From Acidiferrobacteraceae bacterium (GTDB taxonomy: Bacteria > Pseudomonadota > Gammaproteobacteria > Acidiferrobacterales > SZUA-150), in contig QIGL01000091.1 of the NCBI GenBank assembly GCA_003228915.1, positions 1 through 45,597 on the forward strand: a stretch of DNA of 45,597 nt. The letters run 5' to 3'. Of the stretch, positions 17,884-25,032 are shown piece after piece. The translations under genes and the position numbers were made by a program. Positions within the stretch are counted from its first letter, which is position 1; every line of letters begins with the position of its first letter. Under the pieces are notes generated by a model. It was not told where the DNA came from, ran no database searches, and worked only from the letters and a program-made list of their open reading frames with translations.

Positions 17884-18477
17884 TTACGGGACAGCAGCAA
17901 GTAAGTCCTGTGCTTTTTTTATATCTTTTTCTTCATTCACATTAATAAATGCATCCGCTGCATTGCTGAAATCGACTTCTGAATATTCTGCCTGTTGAAT
18001 CCAGTCTTGCACCTTGCGACCGCCACTTTGTAAATACGGGGTTATAGTTTTTGCCTTCGTCGCTGTCATTAACATGATCGTGTTTTGCAAACGTTTGCCA
18101 TCGAATGCCACGGCCAGTTGCTGACCGTCTTGCAAGCCGTCGAACAATCGTTTTGCCAGGTTACCGGGTAATAGCGGCGCATCACAAGGCACCACCAGCA
18201 AATATTTTGTTTTTAAAAAGGGCAGAATGCTGGCAACACCCGCCAGCGGCCCCCAGTACTCGCCCATGTCATCCTTGATCACGCGCTCACAATAAGGCTG
18301 GTATTGTTCGGTATTACGATTGGCGCTAATAAACATGGCGCTAACTTGCGGCAATAAATTTTGCTGCACATACTCAATCAATGGCCGCCCGGCTAAAACC
18401 AGCAGGCCCTTATCGGCACCGTCCATACGGGTTCCGCGGCCGCCCGCCAGGATTAACGCGGTAATGTCATTTTTCAT
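17884..18477 (-). CDS. mobA: Molybdenum cofactor guanylyltransferase
   Basis: 197 residues, the usual size of MobA. The N-terminal nucleotide-binding loop LILAGGRGTRMDGADKG, the MGEYWGPLAGV segment and the metal-binding VVPCDAPLLP are present. MobA joins GMP to molybdopterin to make the bis-MGD cofactor needed by nitrate reductases such as the NasA encoded upstream. It is on the opposite strand from the kinase gene and convergent with it. Its ATG at 18477 lies four bases from the end of the next gene, so it could be co-transcribed with the RHH/nucleotidyltransferase pair, although the functions are unrelated. Confidence 0.92.
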   Translation of the reverse strand: MKNDITALILAGGRGTRMDGADKGLLVLAGRPLIEYVQQNLLPQVSAMFISANRNTEQYQPYCERVIKDDMGEYWGPLAGVASILPFLKTKYLLVVPCDAPLLPGNLAKRLFDGLQDGQQLAVAFDGKRLQNTIMLMTATKAKTITPYLQSGGRKVQDWIQQAEYSEVDFSNAADAFINVNEEKDIKKAQDLLAAVP

Positions 18478-18481
18478 TTTT

Positions 18482-18730
18482 CTAAACTTGTTCCTGCATC
18501 AGCCACGCAGTCATTAACTTTTTTATTTGGGTCTGATATTTTTTATTTTCCAATTCACATTTTGTTCTAAATGTTTGCAATAAAGATTCTGGTATTTTTA
18601 TGCTAATTAGTCGAGACTTGTCACGAGGTATTTGCATCTTCCTAAAATCCTCGAGAAACTGCACTATCTCGTCCGGCGACATGGCCCGACAACTCTCAAG
18701 ATACTCGGACGAAAAATACTGAACCGGTCT
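18482..18730 (-). CDS. Small RHH-like protein, putative antitoxin partner
   Basis: About 83 residues, starting with GTG at 18733; that start overlaps the stop of the upstream nucleotidyltransferase gene by three bases, implying coupled translation (a later ATG, MSPDEIVQFL, is an alternative). The C-terminal half, SRLISIKIPESLLQTFR followed by a basic helix, looks like the ribbon-helix-helix domain of CopG/BrnA-type antitoxins. The N-terminal 40 residues are acidic and helical. The gene is four bases upstream of mobA. I infer a DNA-binding partner of the nucleotidyltransferase; the family assignment is moderate. Confidence 0.6.
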   Translation of the reverse strand, partial: RPVQYFSSEYLESCRAMSPDEIVQFLEDFRKMQIPRDKSRLISIKIPESLLQTFRTKCELENKKYQTQIKKLMTAWLMQEQV

Positions 18731-19191
18731 CACGCCAATTGCTCCAACGCTTTTACATCTTCCAAATCTTGCGGGCGTGCCGACTTTTTCTTCATGGTTA
18801 TCAAATCATCAATTGAGATAACTTTGATCTTAAGTCCAGATACTTCTTTTGTGACACTGCGTAACTTGCGCACGTCTTCATTAATTAAAATATCTACAAC
18901 CTCTGCCAGATTAGTTGGATTTATAAATGACCAGGCTATCAAATTCCGATTCTTGATATATTCCTCCCGAAATTCAAATAATTCATTTGCCACAACTGGC
19001 AAACGTGGCTTGAGGCCAATATCGGCCAGCGCAGCCTCGGCCGCAATAAAACTTTTTTTGTCCAGTTGGATCACAAAATCAATATCCACTGTGCCGCGAA
19101 TAGCGCCATGTAGTGATACCGCATAACCGCCCACAAGGGTGTAGCGCACCTTGTGCTTGTTCAGACTTTCAACAACGCGATGTAGAAGCAT
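18730..19191 (-). CDS. Nucleotidyltransferase-fold protein (AbiEii/MNT-like), putative toxin
   Basis: 153 residues. The pattern VGGYAVSLHG followed by GTVDIDFVI is the GG...DxD signature of minimal nucleotidyltransferases of the AbiEii/MNT type, with the two metal-binding Asp in DID. A C-terminal ISIDDLITMKKKSARPQDLEDV helix is also common in this group. Family members act as NTP-transferring toxins or as antitoxins to HEPN proteins; no HEPN gene is present here and the partner is an RHH-like protein. ATG at 19191 has no Shine-Dalgarno. A palindrome at 19200-19217 sits just upstream and may be the autoregulatory operator. Confidence 0.7.
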   Translation of the reverse strand: MLLHRVVESLNKHKVRYTLVGGYAVSLHGAIRGTVDIDFVIQLDKKSFIAAEAALADIGLKPRLPVVANELFEFREEYIKNRNLIAWSFINPTNLAEVVDILINEDVRKLRSVTKEVSGLKIKVISIDDLITMKKKSARPQDLEDVKALEQLA

Positions 19192-19199
19192 GGTTTAAA

Positions 19200-19217
19200 G
19201 TATATACCGATATATAC
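19200..19217. promoter_or_regulatory. Palindromic operator candidate before the TA-like pair
   Basis: GTATATA-CCGA-TATATAC, a perfect 7+7 inverted repeat, lies 8 bp upstream of the nucleotidyltransferase ATG. Its AT-rich arms could overlap the -10 region. Autoregulation by the RHH-like protein is inferred. Confidence 0.5.
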
Positions 19218-19278
19218 CAATTGAAAACTCATCACAATCAAATGAACTATAAATATTTAAAATAATAACCACAAAAAC

Positions 19279-19417
19279 TTAAGGAAGCTCTGATCAATAT
19301 ATGCATGTCATTCCGACCGAAGCGGAGGAATCTTATAACTTCCTGATACTACTGAAGTTCCGTGGCATGAGGTCTCTCCACTGCGGTCGAGATGACAATT
19401 AATCAGAGTTTCCTTAA
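19279..19417. repeat. MITE-like repeat, copy 2 (one tandem unit)
   Basis: TTAAGGAAGCTCTGATCA at 19279-19296 and TTAATCAGAGTTTCCTTAA at 19399-19417 form the terminal inverted repeats. There is a single ATATGCATGTCATTCCGAC unit (19299-19317), then the same core as the other copies. The element ends lie symmetrically on TTAA. Confidence 0.8.
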
Positions 19418-19504
19418 GCTTATTTTGCCTATTTTATAGGCAAATCCGCACTTAACCCCGCTTGATCGTAACAGGCCAGCACCCTATCATGGAGAACAGA
19501 ATGA

Positions 19505-19516
19505 GAACATCTGTTC
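19505..19516. promoter_or_regulatory. GAAC-N4-GTTC palindrome upstream of dinB
   Basis: GAACATCTGTTC lies about 30 bp upstream of the dinB ATG. It has the form of the LexA (DinR) box known from Gram-positive bacteria, not the CTGT-N8-ACAG form of most gammaproteobacteria. It may bind a damage-responsive repressor; this is only a motif match. Confidence 0.4.
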
Positions 19517-19546
19517 CCACCCCCTTTATTTTAAATTGAGCGCGCT

Positions 19547-20809
19547 ATGAACGAAGTCCAAACCACAATAGAACCAGGCCAACCCTGGCAACGGGCCATT
19601 ATCCTGGTGGATATGAACGCCTTTTTTGCTTCTATTGAACAACACGATCGCCCGGAATGGCGCGGTCGGCCGGTGGCCATTACTAATGGCGAAATCGGGA
19701 CCTGCATCATCACCTGCTCTTATGAAGCACGCGCCTATGGCATCAAAACAGGCATGCGCCTGAAACAGGGGCGTGAATTGTGTCCTGACCTGATCCAGTG
19801 CCCGGCCCACCCAAAACGGTACGCCGAAGTTTCGTCCCGCATTATGTCGGCCCTGGTTGATATCACCCCTGACCTGGAAGTGTTTTCTGTTGACGAGGCC
19901 TTTCTTGATGTGACCCACTGCCAAAGCCTGTTTGGCTCACCGGAAAAAATTGCCCGGCTAGCAAAAGAAAAGGTTTTTCAGGCCTCGGGCATACTGTGCT
20001 CGGTTGGTGTCAGCGGCGATAAAACCACGGCCAAGTACGCCGCCAAATTAAACAAACCAGACGGCCTGACGGTGATTCCCCCCTGGTTGGCGGAAAAACG
20101 TTTACAAAATGTGTCCGTTACCGAATTATGCGGCATTGCCAAAGGCATTGGCCGTTTTCTTGGCGAACGTGGCGTCCATGTTTGTGGTGACATGCGCAAA
20201 CTACCCATTAGCGCACTGGCAAAACGTTTTGGTAACCCGGGTCGACGCATCTGGTATATGTGCCAGGGACAGGATCCGGAGCCACTGCAAACCCATGTTG
20301 CCGCCCCCAAGTCTATTGGCCACGGCAAGGTGATGCCACCCAATACCAAAGACGTCGAACTATTACTGACTTACCTGTTACACATGAGCGAAAAAGTTGC
20401 CGCGCGCCTGCGTAGACACGATATGCAGGCGGGCAAATTTTTTGTTGGTGTGCTGGGCCCCGAGGGCTGGATTGGTGGCAAGTTACGAACTGCCCTGCCC
20501 ACCAATGATGGCCACGACATTTTCGATTTATGCCGAACCGTATTAAGTGATTACTGGTCTGGTGAAGGTATTCGCCAGGTGCAGGTAACCGCAATGAGCC
20601 CACACCTGGTCAATAACCAGTTTGAGTTTTTTGGCAACGATATTGATAACAGGGGACACGACAAAAAAATTAGCAACAAGGTCATGGACATGATTAACCA
20701 GCGTTATGGCGAATTCACCCTGGCACCGGCACGGTTACTAAATCGTTCCAGCATGCCCAATGTTATTGCCCCGGCCTGGAAGCCCTTTGGCCATAGACAG
20801 ACTATTTAG
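19547..20809 (+). CDS. dinB: DNA polymerase IV-like Y-family polymerase
   Basis: 420 residues with Y-family landmarks: LVDMNAFFAS with Asp22, the YEARAYGIKTGM steric-gate region, and SVDEAFLD with catalytic Asp116 and Glu117. The thumb/HhH segment (SVTELCGIAKGIGRFLGERG) and a little-finger domain follow. It is a little longer than E. coli DinB, with extra residues at both ends. It copies past damaged bases at the cost of fidelity. The following SRAP gene starts 29 bp downstream on the same strand. A GAAC-N4-GTTC palindrome lies upstream. Confidence 0.88.
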   Translation: MNEVQTTIEPGQPWQRAIILVDMNAFFASIEQHDRPEWRGRPVAITNGEIGTCIITCSYEARAYGIKTGMRLKQGRELCPDLIQCPAHPKRYAEVSSRIMSALVDITPDLEVFSVDEAFLDVTHCQSLFGSPEKIARLAKEKVFQASGILCSVGVSGDKTTAKYAAKLNKPDGLTVIPPWLAEKRLQNVSVTELCGIAKGIGRFLGERGVHVCGDMRKLPISALAKRFGNPGRRIWYMCQGQDPEPLQTHVAAPKSIGHGKVMPPNTKDVELLLTYLLHMSEKVAARLRRHDMQAGKFFVGVLGPEGWIGGKLRTALPTNDGHDIFDLCRTVLSDYWSGEGIRQVQVTAMSPHLVNNQFEFFGNDIDNRGHDKKISNKVMDMINQRYGEFTLAPARLLNRSSMPNVIAPAWKPFGHRQTI

Positions 20810-20838
20810 CAGTAAACTATACAGGCAACTATATAATT

Positions 20839-21249
20839 ATGTGCGGCGGCGTTTATTACACTATTGATGATCAGGATGTACGGGTTTATTTCCCTAATCC
20901 GTCGGCCAAATTACCGGTCAAAAAAAAGCATGGGGAAGTCACCTTATTGCCCTGGGGTCGACGCAAGGAACAAGTCGGTCACCTGCCCTTGGGTGGTTGG
21001 GCCAGGCTGGATTCTATTTATGCCGGGCGCTGGGATCGTTGGTTCCCGGTACCGGTCAAGCTCGCCGTAAAAAGTTTTATGGAAAAAGATATCGAGGGGC
21101 ACAGCCACTGGTTTGACCTGACCAAGGGACAGTTTATCCAGGGGCTGATTGCCCGCGATAATCACGAACAGCGTATTTACGTGGTCACAGTGACCCCGGA
21201 AATGGAAGACGCGGCACACGATCGCTGGCCAAGAATATTAAGTCGATAA
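20839..21249 (+). CDS. Compact SRAP (YedK/HMCES-like) abasic-site protein
   Basis: 136 residues starting MCGGVYYTIDD, with the invariant catalytic Cys2 of the SRAP family, which forms a thiazolidine crosslink to abasic sites in single-stranded DNA. The C-terminal AAHDRWPRIL matches the family motif holding the catalytic His. The protein is much shorter than YedK (about 220 residues), and the Asn and Glu motifs are not obvious to me. Its position 29 bp after dinB fits a DNA-damage-tolerance operon. Confidence 0.75.
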   Translation: MCGGVYYTIDDQDVRVYFPNPSAKLPVKKKHGEVTLLPWGRRKEQVGHLPLGGWARLDSIYAGRWDRWFPVPVKLAVKSFMEKDIEGHSHWFDLTKGQFIQGLIARDNHEQRIYVVTVTPEMEDAAHDRWPRILSR

Positions 21250-21324
21250 TAATCAATGTTTTCTACCTGTAATGATGACCCATTTGGTCAACTTCTGTAA
21301 AAATTACATAAATAGTTAAAAATA

Positions 21325-21338
21325 TTGATCTGCATCAA
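21325..21338. promoter_or_regulatory. Perfect FNR/Anr-type box
   Basis: TTGAT-CTGC-ATCAA matches the FNR consensus TTGAT-N4-ATCAA exactly. It lies about 98 bp upstream of the PAS-LuxR start codon and shares two bases with the 20-bp operator at 21337-21356, so FNR and a second regulator could compete or cooperate here. Confidence 0.65.
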
Positions 21339-21356
21339 TGATGTTATTGCATCATT
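21337..21356. promoter_or_regulatory. Cluster operator, site 1
   Basis: AATGATGTTATTGCATCATT, with inverted AATGATG/CATCATT arms. It matches sites 2 (22384-22403) and 3 (32349-32368) in length and arms; differences are confined to the central bases. It lies upstream of the PAS-LuxR gene, consistent with autoregulation. Confidence 0.7.
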
Positions 21357-21435
21357 AGTCTACAACAGTGTCCTGGGGCAGTACTTTTTTATATGGCCGG
21401 GTTTTGACGCGCGGTCAGAACCTGAGAGGTCTATC

Positions 21436-22062
21436 ATGGCCAACCTTGCAGACTTGCTTTTTCGCACAGTGGACGGTGTTTTTGCTGTCAATGCTCAGCA
21501 GAAAATCGTCTTCTGGAATTCTGGTTGTGCCCAGTTATTCGGCACGCCTGCCAACGAAGCGCTCGGCCGCCCATGTTGCCAGGTTGTGCGGGGGAAGGAT
21601 CCCACCGGACAGCCCTTTTGTGGAGGGGGGTGTTGCATGTCTCGATTAAGCCATGGCGAGGACATTCACGGGACGTTTCCACTTCGGGTATATAATAACG
21701 AAGACAAAGAAATGAGGTTCTCGGTAAACATCGTGCTCGTGCCGTCCCGCCGCAAGGATCGCTGGACATGTGTGCACCTGCTTCATAGAGAAGGCGCAAC
21801 GGATACCCTTGATGTACTGGAATACAATTCAAATAACAACAGTCGCCCGTCTCCTCTTGCGATCTCTTCACTGACGGCACGGGAACAGGAAATTCTTCAG
21901 CTACTGGCAGAGGGTCTTGCCGTTTCGATAATGTCTGAGTTGTTAAACATCAGTCGCGTGACAGTACGGAATCACCTGCAACATATTCAGGCGAAACTCG
22001 GTGTACATAGCCAGGTGGAAACCGTGGCCTATGCATATCGACATAACCTGGTCCAGTATTAG
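21436..22062 (+). CDS. Cys-rich PAS-LuxR transcriptional regulator
   Basis: 208 residues from ATG 21436, chosen for the GAGAGG sequence upstream; a TTG-initiated frame from 21325 would run over the FNR box and operator. Residues about 5-115 are a PAS domain with cysteines at 31, 47, 48, 62, 66 and 67, in the pattern CCQVVRGKDPTGQPFC then GGGCC. Residues about 140-208 are a LuxR/GerE helix-turn-helix (LTAREQEILQLLAEG and ISRVTVRNHLQHIQAKLGV). There is no receiver domain, so the signal is probably sensed directly. I infer that the Cys group senses redox or reactive sulfur and that the protein binds the 20-bp palindrome found three times in this cluster. Confidence 0.85.
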   Translation: MANLADLLFRTVDGVFAVNAQQKIVFWNSGCAQLFGTPANEALGRPCCQVVRGKDPTGQPFCGGGCCMSRLSHGEDIHGTFPLRVYNNEDKEMRFSVNIVLVPSRRKDRWTCVHLLHREGATDTLDVLEYNSNNNSRPSPLAISSLTAREQEILQLLAEGLAVSIMSELLNISRVTVRNHLQHIQAKLGVHSQVETVAYAYRHNLVQY

Positions 22063-22088
22063 CCATAACCACTAAATAGGGGACAGCA

Positions 22089-22361
22089 ATGGTAAAAAAG
22101 ATTGCCGTACTTGTCAGGGACAGACAGGGTGAAGCGCTCAGGATGGCGCTTGGGCTCACCCTGGTGGACGATATTATCGATGTATATATGCTTAACGGGA
22201 AGTTTACAGCGACAGAACAGGATCGCCTCAACCTTGGGATAATGAAGGAACTGGATATGAAAATAATCTCCAATGTGAAAGAAAACGAGGGCGCGGAATA
22301 CCTTTCAACCCGGGAGATAGCGCACAAACTGCCTGAGTACGACCATGTTTTGCCTTATTAA
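22089..22361 (+). CDS. DsrE-like small protein
   Basis: 90 residues beginning KKIAVLVRDRQGEALRMALGL, a Rossmann-like DsrE/F-type start, and ending YDHVLPY. No cysteine is present, so it lacks the conserved sulfur-carrying Cys of DsrE/TusD and may act as a structural or regulatory subunit. It lies 26 bp downstream of the regulator gene, with GGGGA before ATG 22089, and is probably co-transcribed with it. The family call rests on the motif, length and the neighbouring DsrE/H-like genes. Confidence 0.6.
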   Translation: MVKKIAVLVRDRQGEALRMALGLTLVDDIIDVYMLNGKFTATEQDRLNLGIMKELDMKIISNVKENEGAEYLSTREIAHKLPEYDHVLPY

Positions 22362-22383
22362 TTCAAAACCACCCTCCCGCAAA

Positions 22384-22403
22384 AATGATGCAAATGCATC
22401 ATT
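22384..22403. promoter_or_regulatory. Cluster operator, site 2
   Basis: AATGATGCAAATGCATCATT, with ATGATGC/GCATCAT arms around AAAT. It is identical in all 20 bases to site 3 (32349-32368), and the likeness extends into flanking AAA and CATT. It lies 187 bp upstream of the second DsrE-like gene and probably drives the large sulfur-carrier operon. Confidence 0.75.
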
Positions 22404-22570
22404 TCATTGGCCAACTTCTCGTTTTAGTATTTTTCATGACTTATATAGGCTGGCAAAGTAGTTTGTTTGCGAGGCAGGGGTAGCGTGTGCATCTACAGCA
22501 AGTCCGCGATTAAAGATGCTGGGGCACGGCAAGTGCTTAAGGCGGGCTGTCACTGGTTACGGGGCCAAAA

Positions 22571-22873
22571 ATGAAACTGGGAATCCTGGTAAATACGGAT
22601 AAACATCTTGAGCACCTGCTGGGAATCTCAAAGGCCGCCATAGCCAAAAATCATGAGGCAAGTATTTTTGTCATGGATGAGGGAACGAGGTTGCTGGAAA
22701 CTGATTTATTTGTTGCGCTGGCGAAACTGCCATCCGTATCGGTAACACTTTGCGAGCACAGCGCAAATAGTTACGGCATTAATACAAAAAATCTATCGGA
22801 GGACATCAGCTGTGCCAGCCAGTTTAACAACGCAATGATGAGCCATGATGCTGACAGGATGATTGTTTTATAG
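22571..22873 (+). CDS. DsrE/DsrF-like small protein
   Basis: 100 residues: MKLGILVNTDKHLEHLLGI, then ASIFVMDEGTRLL, an alternating beta-alpha pattern typical of DsrE-like folds. Cysteines are in TLCEHSA (about residue 60) and ISCASQF (about residue 80), which could carry persulfide. Its ATG overlaps the stop of a possible 29-codon leader frame (22485-22574). It is the first substantial gene after operator site 2 and is followed six bases later by the 58-residue DsrH-like gene. Assignment to DsrE/F is by pattern and context. Confidence 0.65.
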   Translation: MKLGILVNTDKHLEHLLGISKAAIAKNHEASIFVMDEGTRLLETDLFVALAKLPSVSVTLCEHSANSYGINTKNLSEDISCASQFNNAMMSHDADRMIVL

Positions 22874-22879
22874 GACGCC

Positions 22880-23056
22880 ATGAAAATGAAAATACTTCAT
22901 ATTTTAAATGATGGTCCAACCGAATTGTCCGATCAAATGATCGATCTGAATTCCAATGAGCACCAGATAGAGGTCGTTAATCTTGGAGAAAAAGCAATCT
23001 CGTATGACGAGCTCGTCGACAAAATATTTTCCTGTGAGCGGGTCATCTCCTGGTAA
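22880..23056 (+). CDS. DsrH/TusB-like mini-protein
   Basis: 58 residues: M-K-M-K-I-L-H-I-L-N-D-G at the start and KIFSCERVISW at the end. The LHIL opening and the final Cys...ISW are typical of DsrH/TusB, though the protein is only about 60% of their usual length. The Cys six residues before the terminal Trp could be the active thiol. AGGA precedes the ATG at good spacing, and the gene starts six bases after the DsrE-like gene. With the two preceding genes it gives an E/F/H-like trio. It is too short for common length cut-offs. Confidence 0.65.
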   Translation: MKMKILHILNDGPTELSDQMIDLNSNEHQIEVVNLGEKAISYDELVDKIFSCERVISW

Positions 23057-23141
23057 TGGACCACAGAATAGTTTCGATGCGTGCTCGTAAGAAAGAGTAA
23101 AGACGGGAAGATGTACCACGAGAATCGGAGGCATATTATTA

Positions 23142-24983
23142 GTGAGCGGAACCGATCAGAATCATGTTGGCGATTCGATCCCCTGGTTGCAGTGGCGGCC
23201 GTGGGCCGGTATTGCTTTTCCTGTTGACCACAAAATTTTTGGCTTAAACAAAAGCAAACCAGAACAAAATATCGACACGCTCCTGATCATCCTGATCTCC
23301 CTGTTGACCCTTACCACATTTCTTGCACTTTTTGTCTTTCGTTCACTGGATGACAATCGCCTCACAAGCTGGCAGTGGGTATTCGCCGGCGATGATGCCC
23401 TTAAAATTGTGTTTATACTTGTTATCGGTGTTTTCCTTGCCTACGTAGTTTCCAGTATTTCCCTGTCAATACGCAAGCCGGCGATAGGGCTTTTTATTTT
23501 CTCATTTATTATTTCCGCACTCTCCTGGGCAGAACCAGAGGTGATCGTCGATGCATCAAGGTATTTCGTGCAGGCCAAGTTTCTCGAACTGTATGGTATT
23601 GGTTATTTCTTTAGCGAGTGGGGAAAAGAAATTGCAGTGTGGACAGATTTGCCGCTTGTGCCATTACTTTACGGCCTTGTTTTTAAATTTTTCGGTGAAC
23701 ACAGGATCGGCATCCAGTTATTTAACAGCTTACTATTTTCCGGAACGGCAGTACTGACTTACCTGATTGGCAAAACATTATGGAATGAAACTGTTGGTTT
23801 ATATGGCGGCGTGCTGCTTCTCGGGATACCTTTTTTGCTTACCCAGGTGCCGCTCATGCTGGTTGATGTTGCCACCATGTTCTTCTTTACACTCGCCCTG
23901 TTCACGACCATCAAGGCCGTCAAACAAGGCGGCACAGCGCTGCTGTTATTAGCATCAGTCACGATCGTGCTGGCGATGTTAACCAAGTATTCGGTCTGGC
24001 TGATGCTTAGTGTTATCCCTGTCGTTTTTGTGTCTCATTTTGAATACGGGAAAAAAACTCTTCTCCGACGTGCAACCGTAATAACACTGGCGACATTTTT
24101 CCTGATCGGGATAGTTCTGCTCTGGAATTTTAATGTATTTGCAGAGCAACTGAAGTTGCTCCTGAATTACCAGGTGCCCGGGCTTAAACGCTGGGGCGAG
24201 AGCCTTGCCTCGACCTTTTTCTTCCAGGTACACCCCTACATTACCCTGGCCGCATTATTTTCAACCTATGTAGCCATCAGGAAAAAAGATCTCAAGTTTT
24301 TAATTATTGGCTGGTTACTGCTGCTCGTTATTGTGCTGGAAATAAAACGGGCACGATACCTCATTGTGATTTTTCCGATGCTGGTTTTGATGGCGGCCTA
24401 CGGAATCAATGAAATCAGAAATGTAAAAATAAACAGGTTTATTGTTTCATCTACCGTCGCCTCGGCACTCGTAATAACGTTTTTTGGATACCTGCCTTTT
24501 TTACAAAAAACCAGTGCAATTAACCTGAGCCAGGCCGGGAAATATCTCGATTCCATAGACACCGGTAAAACACAAGAAATCGAAGTGATAACACTGCCCC
24601 AGGCAAACACAATCGTTAACCCTGCGGTGTCAGTACCTGTGCTCGATTTATTTACCCAAAAGACACTTGTATATCGCGATGACAAAGGTCTGATTCCAGA
24701 CCCACGATTAATCGAAAAATCACCGTTAAGATTTACCTGGGCATACAGGAATCCTAAATTCTTTTCTCAATACTTTTTTACCAATGGCGGCACATCCCCT
24801 GGCATATTAAAGAAACGTATCCCGGTGGTTATCATTTTTGGTGACGCCAGCCAGGCTAATTCTCAGGGTATATCGGATCAAATAACGAAGCGAATAGAGG
24901 GTTATCGTCTGGCCAAAGAATTAACGATAATCGATAAAGTGTTCAGGTATCAGACGCTGATTCGGGTGTACCAACCCGTATAA
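23142..24983 (+). CDS. GT39-like (ArnT/PMT-type) membrane glycosyltransferase
   Basis: 613 residues with about 11-12 membrane segments followed by a hydrophilic C-terminal domain of roughly 140 residues (from about 470). The segments IVDASRYFVQAKFLE and WTDLPLVPLLYGLVFKFFG resemble the periplasmic acidic loop and first conserved region of the ArnT/PMT_2 family. Such enzymes move a sugar from a polyprenyl-phosphate carrier to lipid or protein on the periplasmic side. GTG 23142 has GGAGG upstream. A glycosyltransferase between sulfur-carrier genes is unusual and suggests a glycosylated product or protein. The acceptor is unknown. Confidence 0.75.
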   Translation: MSGTDQNHVGDSIPWLQWRPWAGIAFPVDHKIFGLNKSKPEQNIDTLLIILISLLTLTTFLALFVFRSLDDNRLTSWQWVFAGDDALKIVFILVIGVFLAYVVSSISLSIRKPAIGLFIFSFIISALSWAEPEVIVDASRYFVQAKFLELYGIGYFFSEWGKEIAVWTDLPLVPLLYGLVFKFFGEHRIGIQLFNSLLFSGTAVLTYLIGKTLWNETVGLYGGVLLLGIPFLLTQVPLMLVDVATMFFFTLALFTTIKAVKQGGTALLLLASVTIVLAMLTKYSVWLMLSVIPVVFVSHFEYGKKTLLRRATVITLATFFLIGIVLLWNFNVFAEQLKLLLNYQVPGLKRWGESLASTFFFQVHPYITLAALFSTYVAIRKKDLKFLIIGWLLLLVIVLEIKRARYLIVIFPMLVLMAAYGINEIRNVKINRFIVSSTVASALVITFFGYLPFLQKTSAINLSQAGKYLDSIDTGKTQEIEVITLPQANTIVNPAVSVPVLDLFTQKTLVYRDDKGLIPDPRLIEKSPLRFTWAYRNPKFFSQYFFTNGGTSPGILKKRIPVVIIFGDASQANSQGISDQITKRIEGYRLAKELTIIDKVFRYQTLIRVYQPV

Positions 24984-25032
24984 GCTCTATCCAGTATTGA
25001 GCAGTGAATTAATTTGCTACAGGAGAGATTAA

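Noticed and set aside
21325-21435. TTG-initiated extension of the PAS-LuxR gene
   Set aside because: It would translate the FNR box and the operator; ATG 21436 has its own ribosome binding site.
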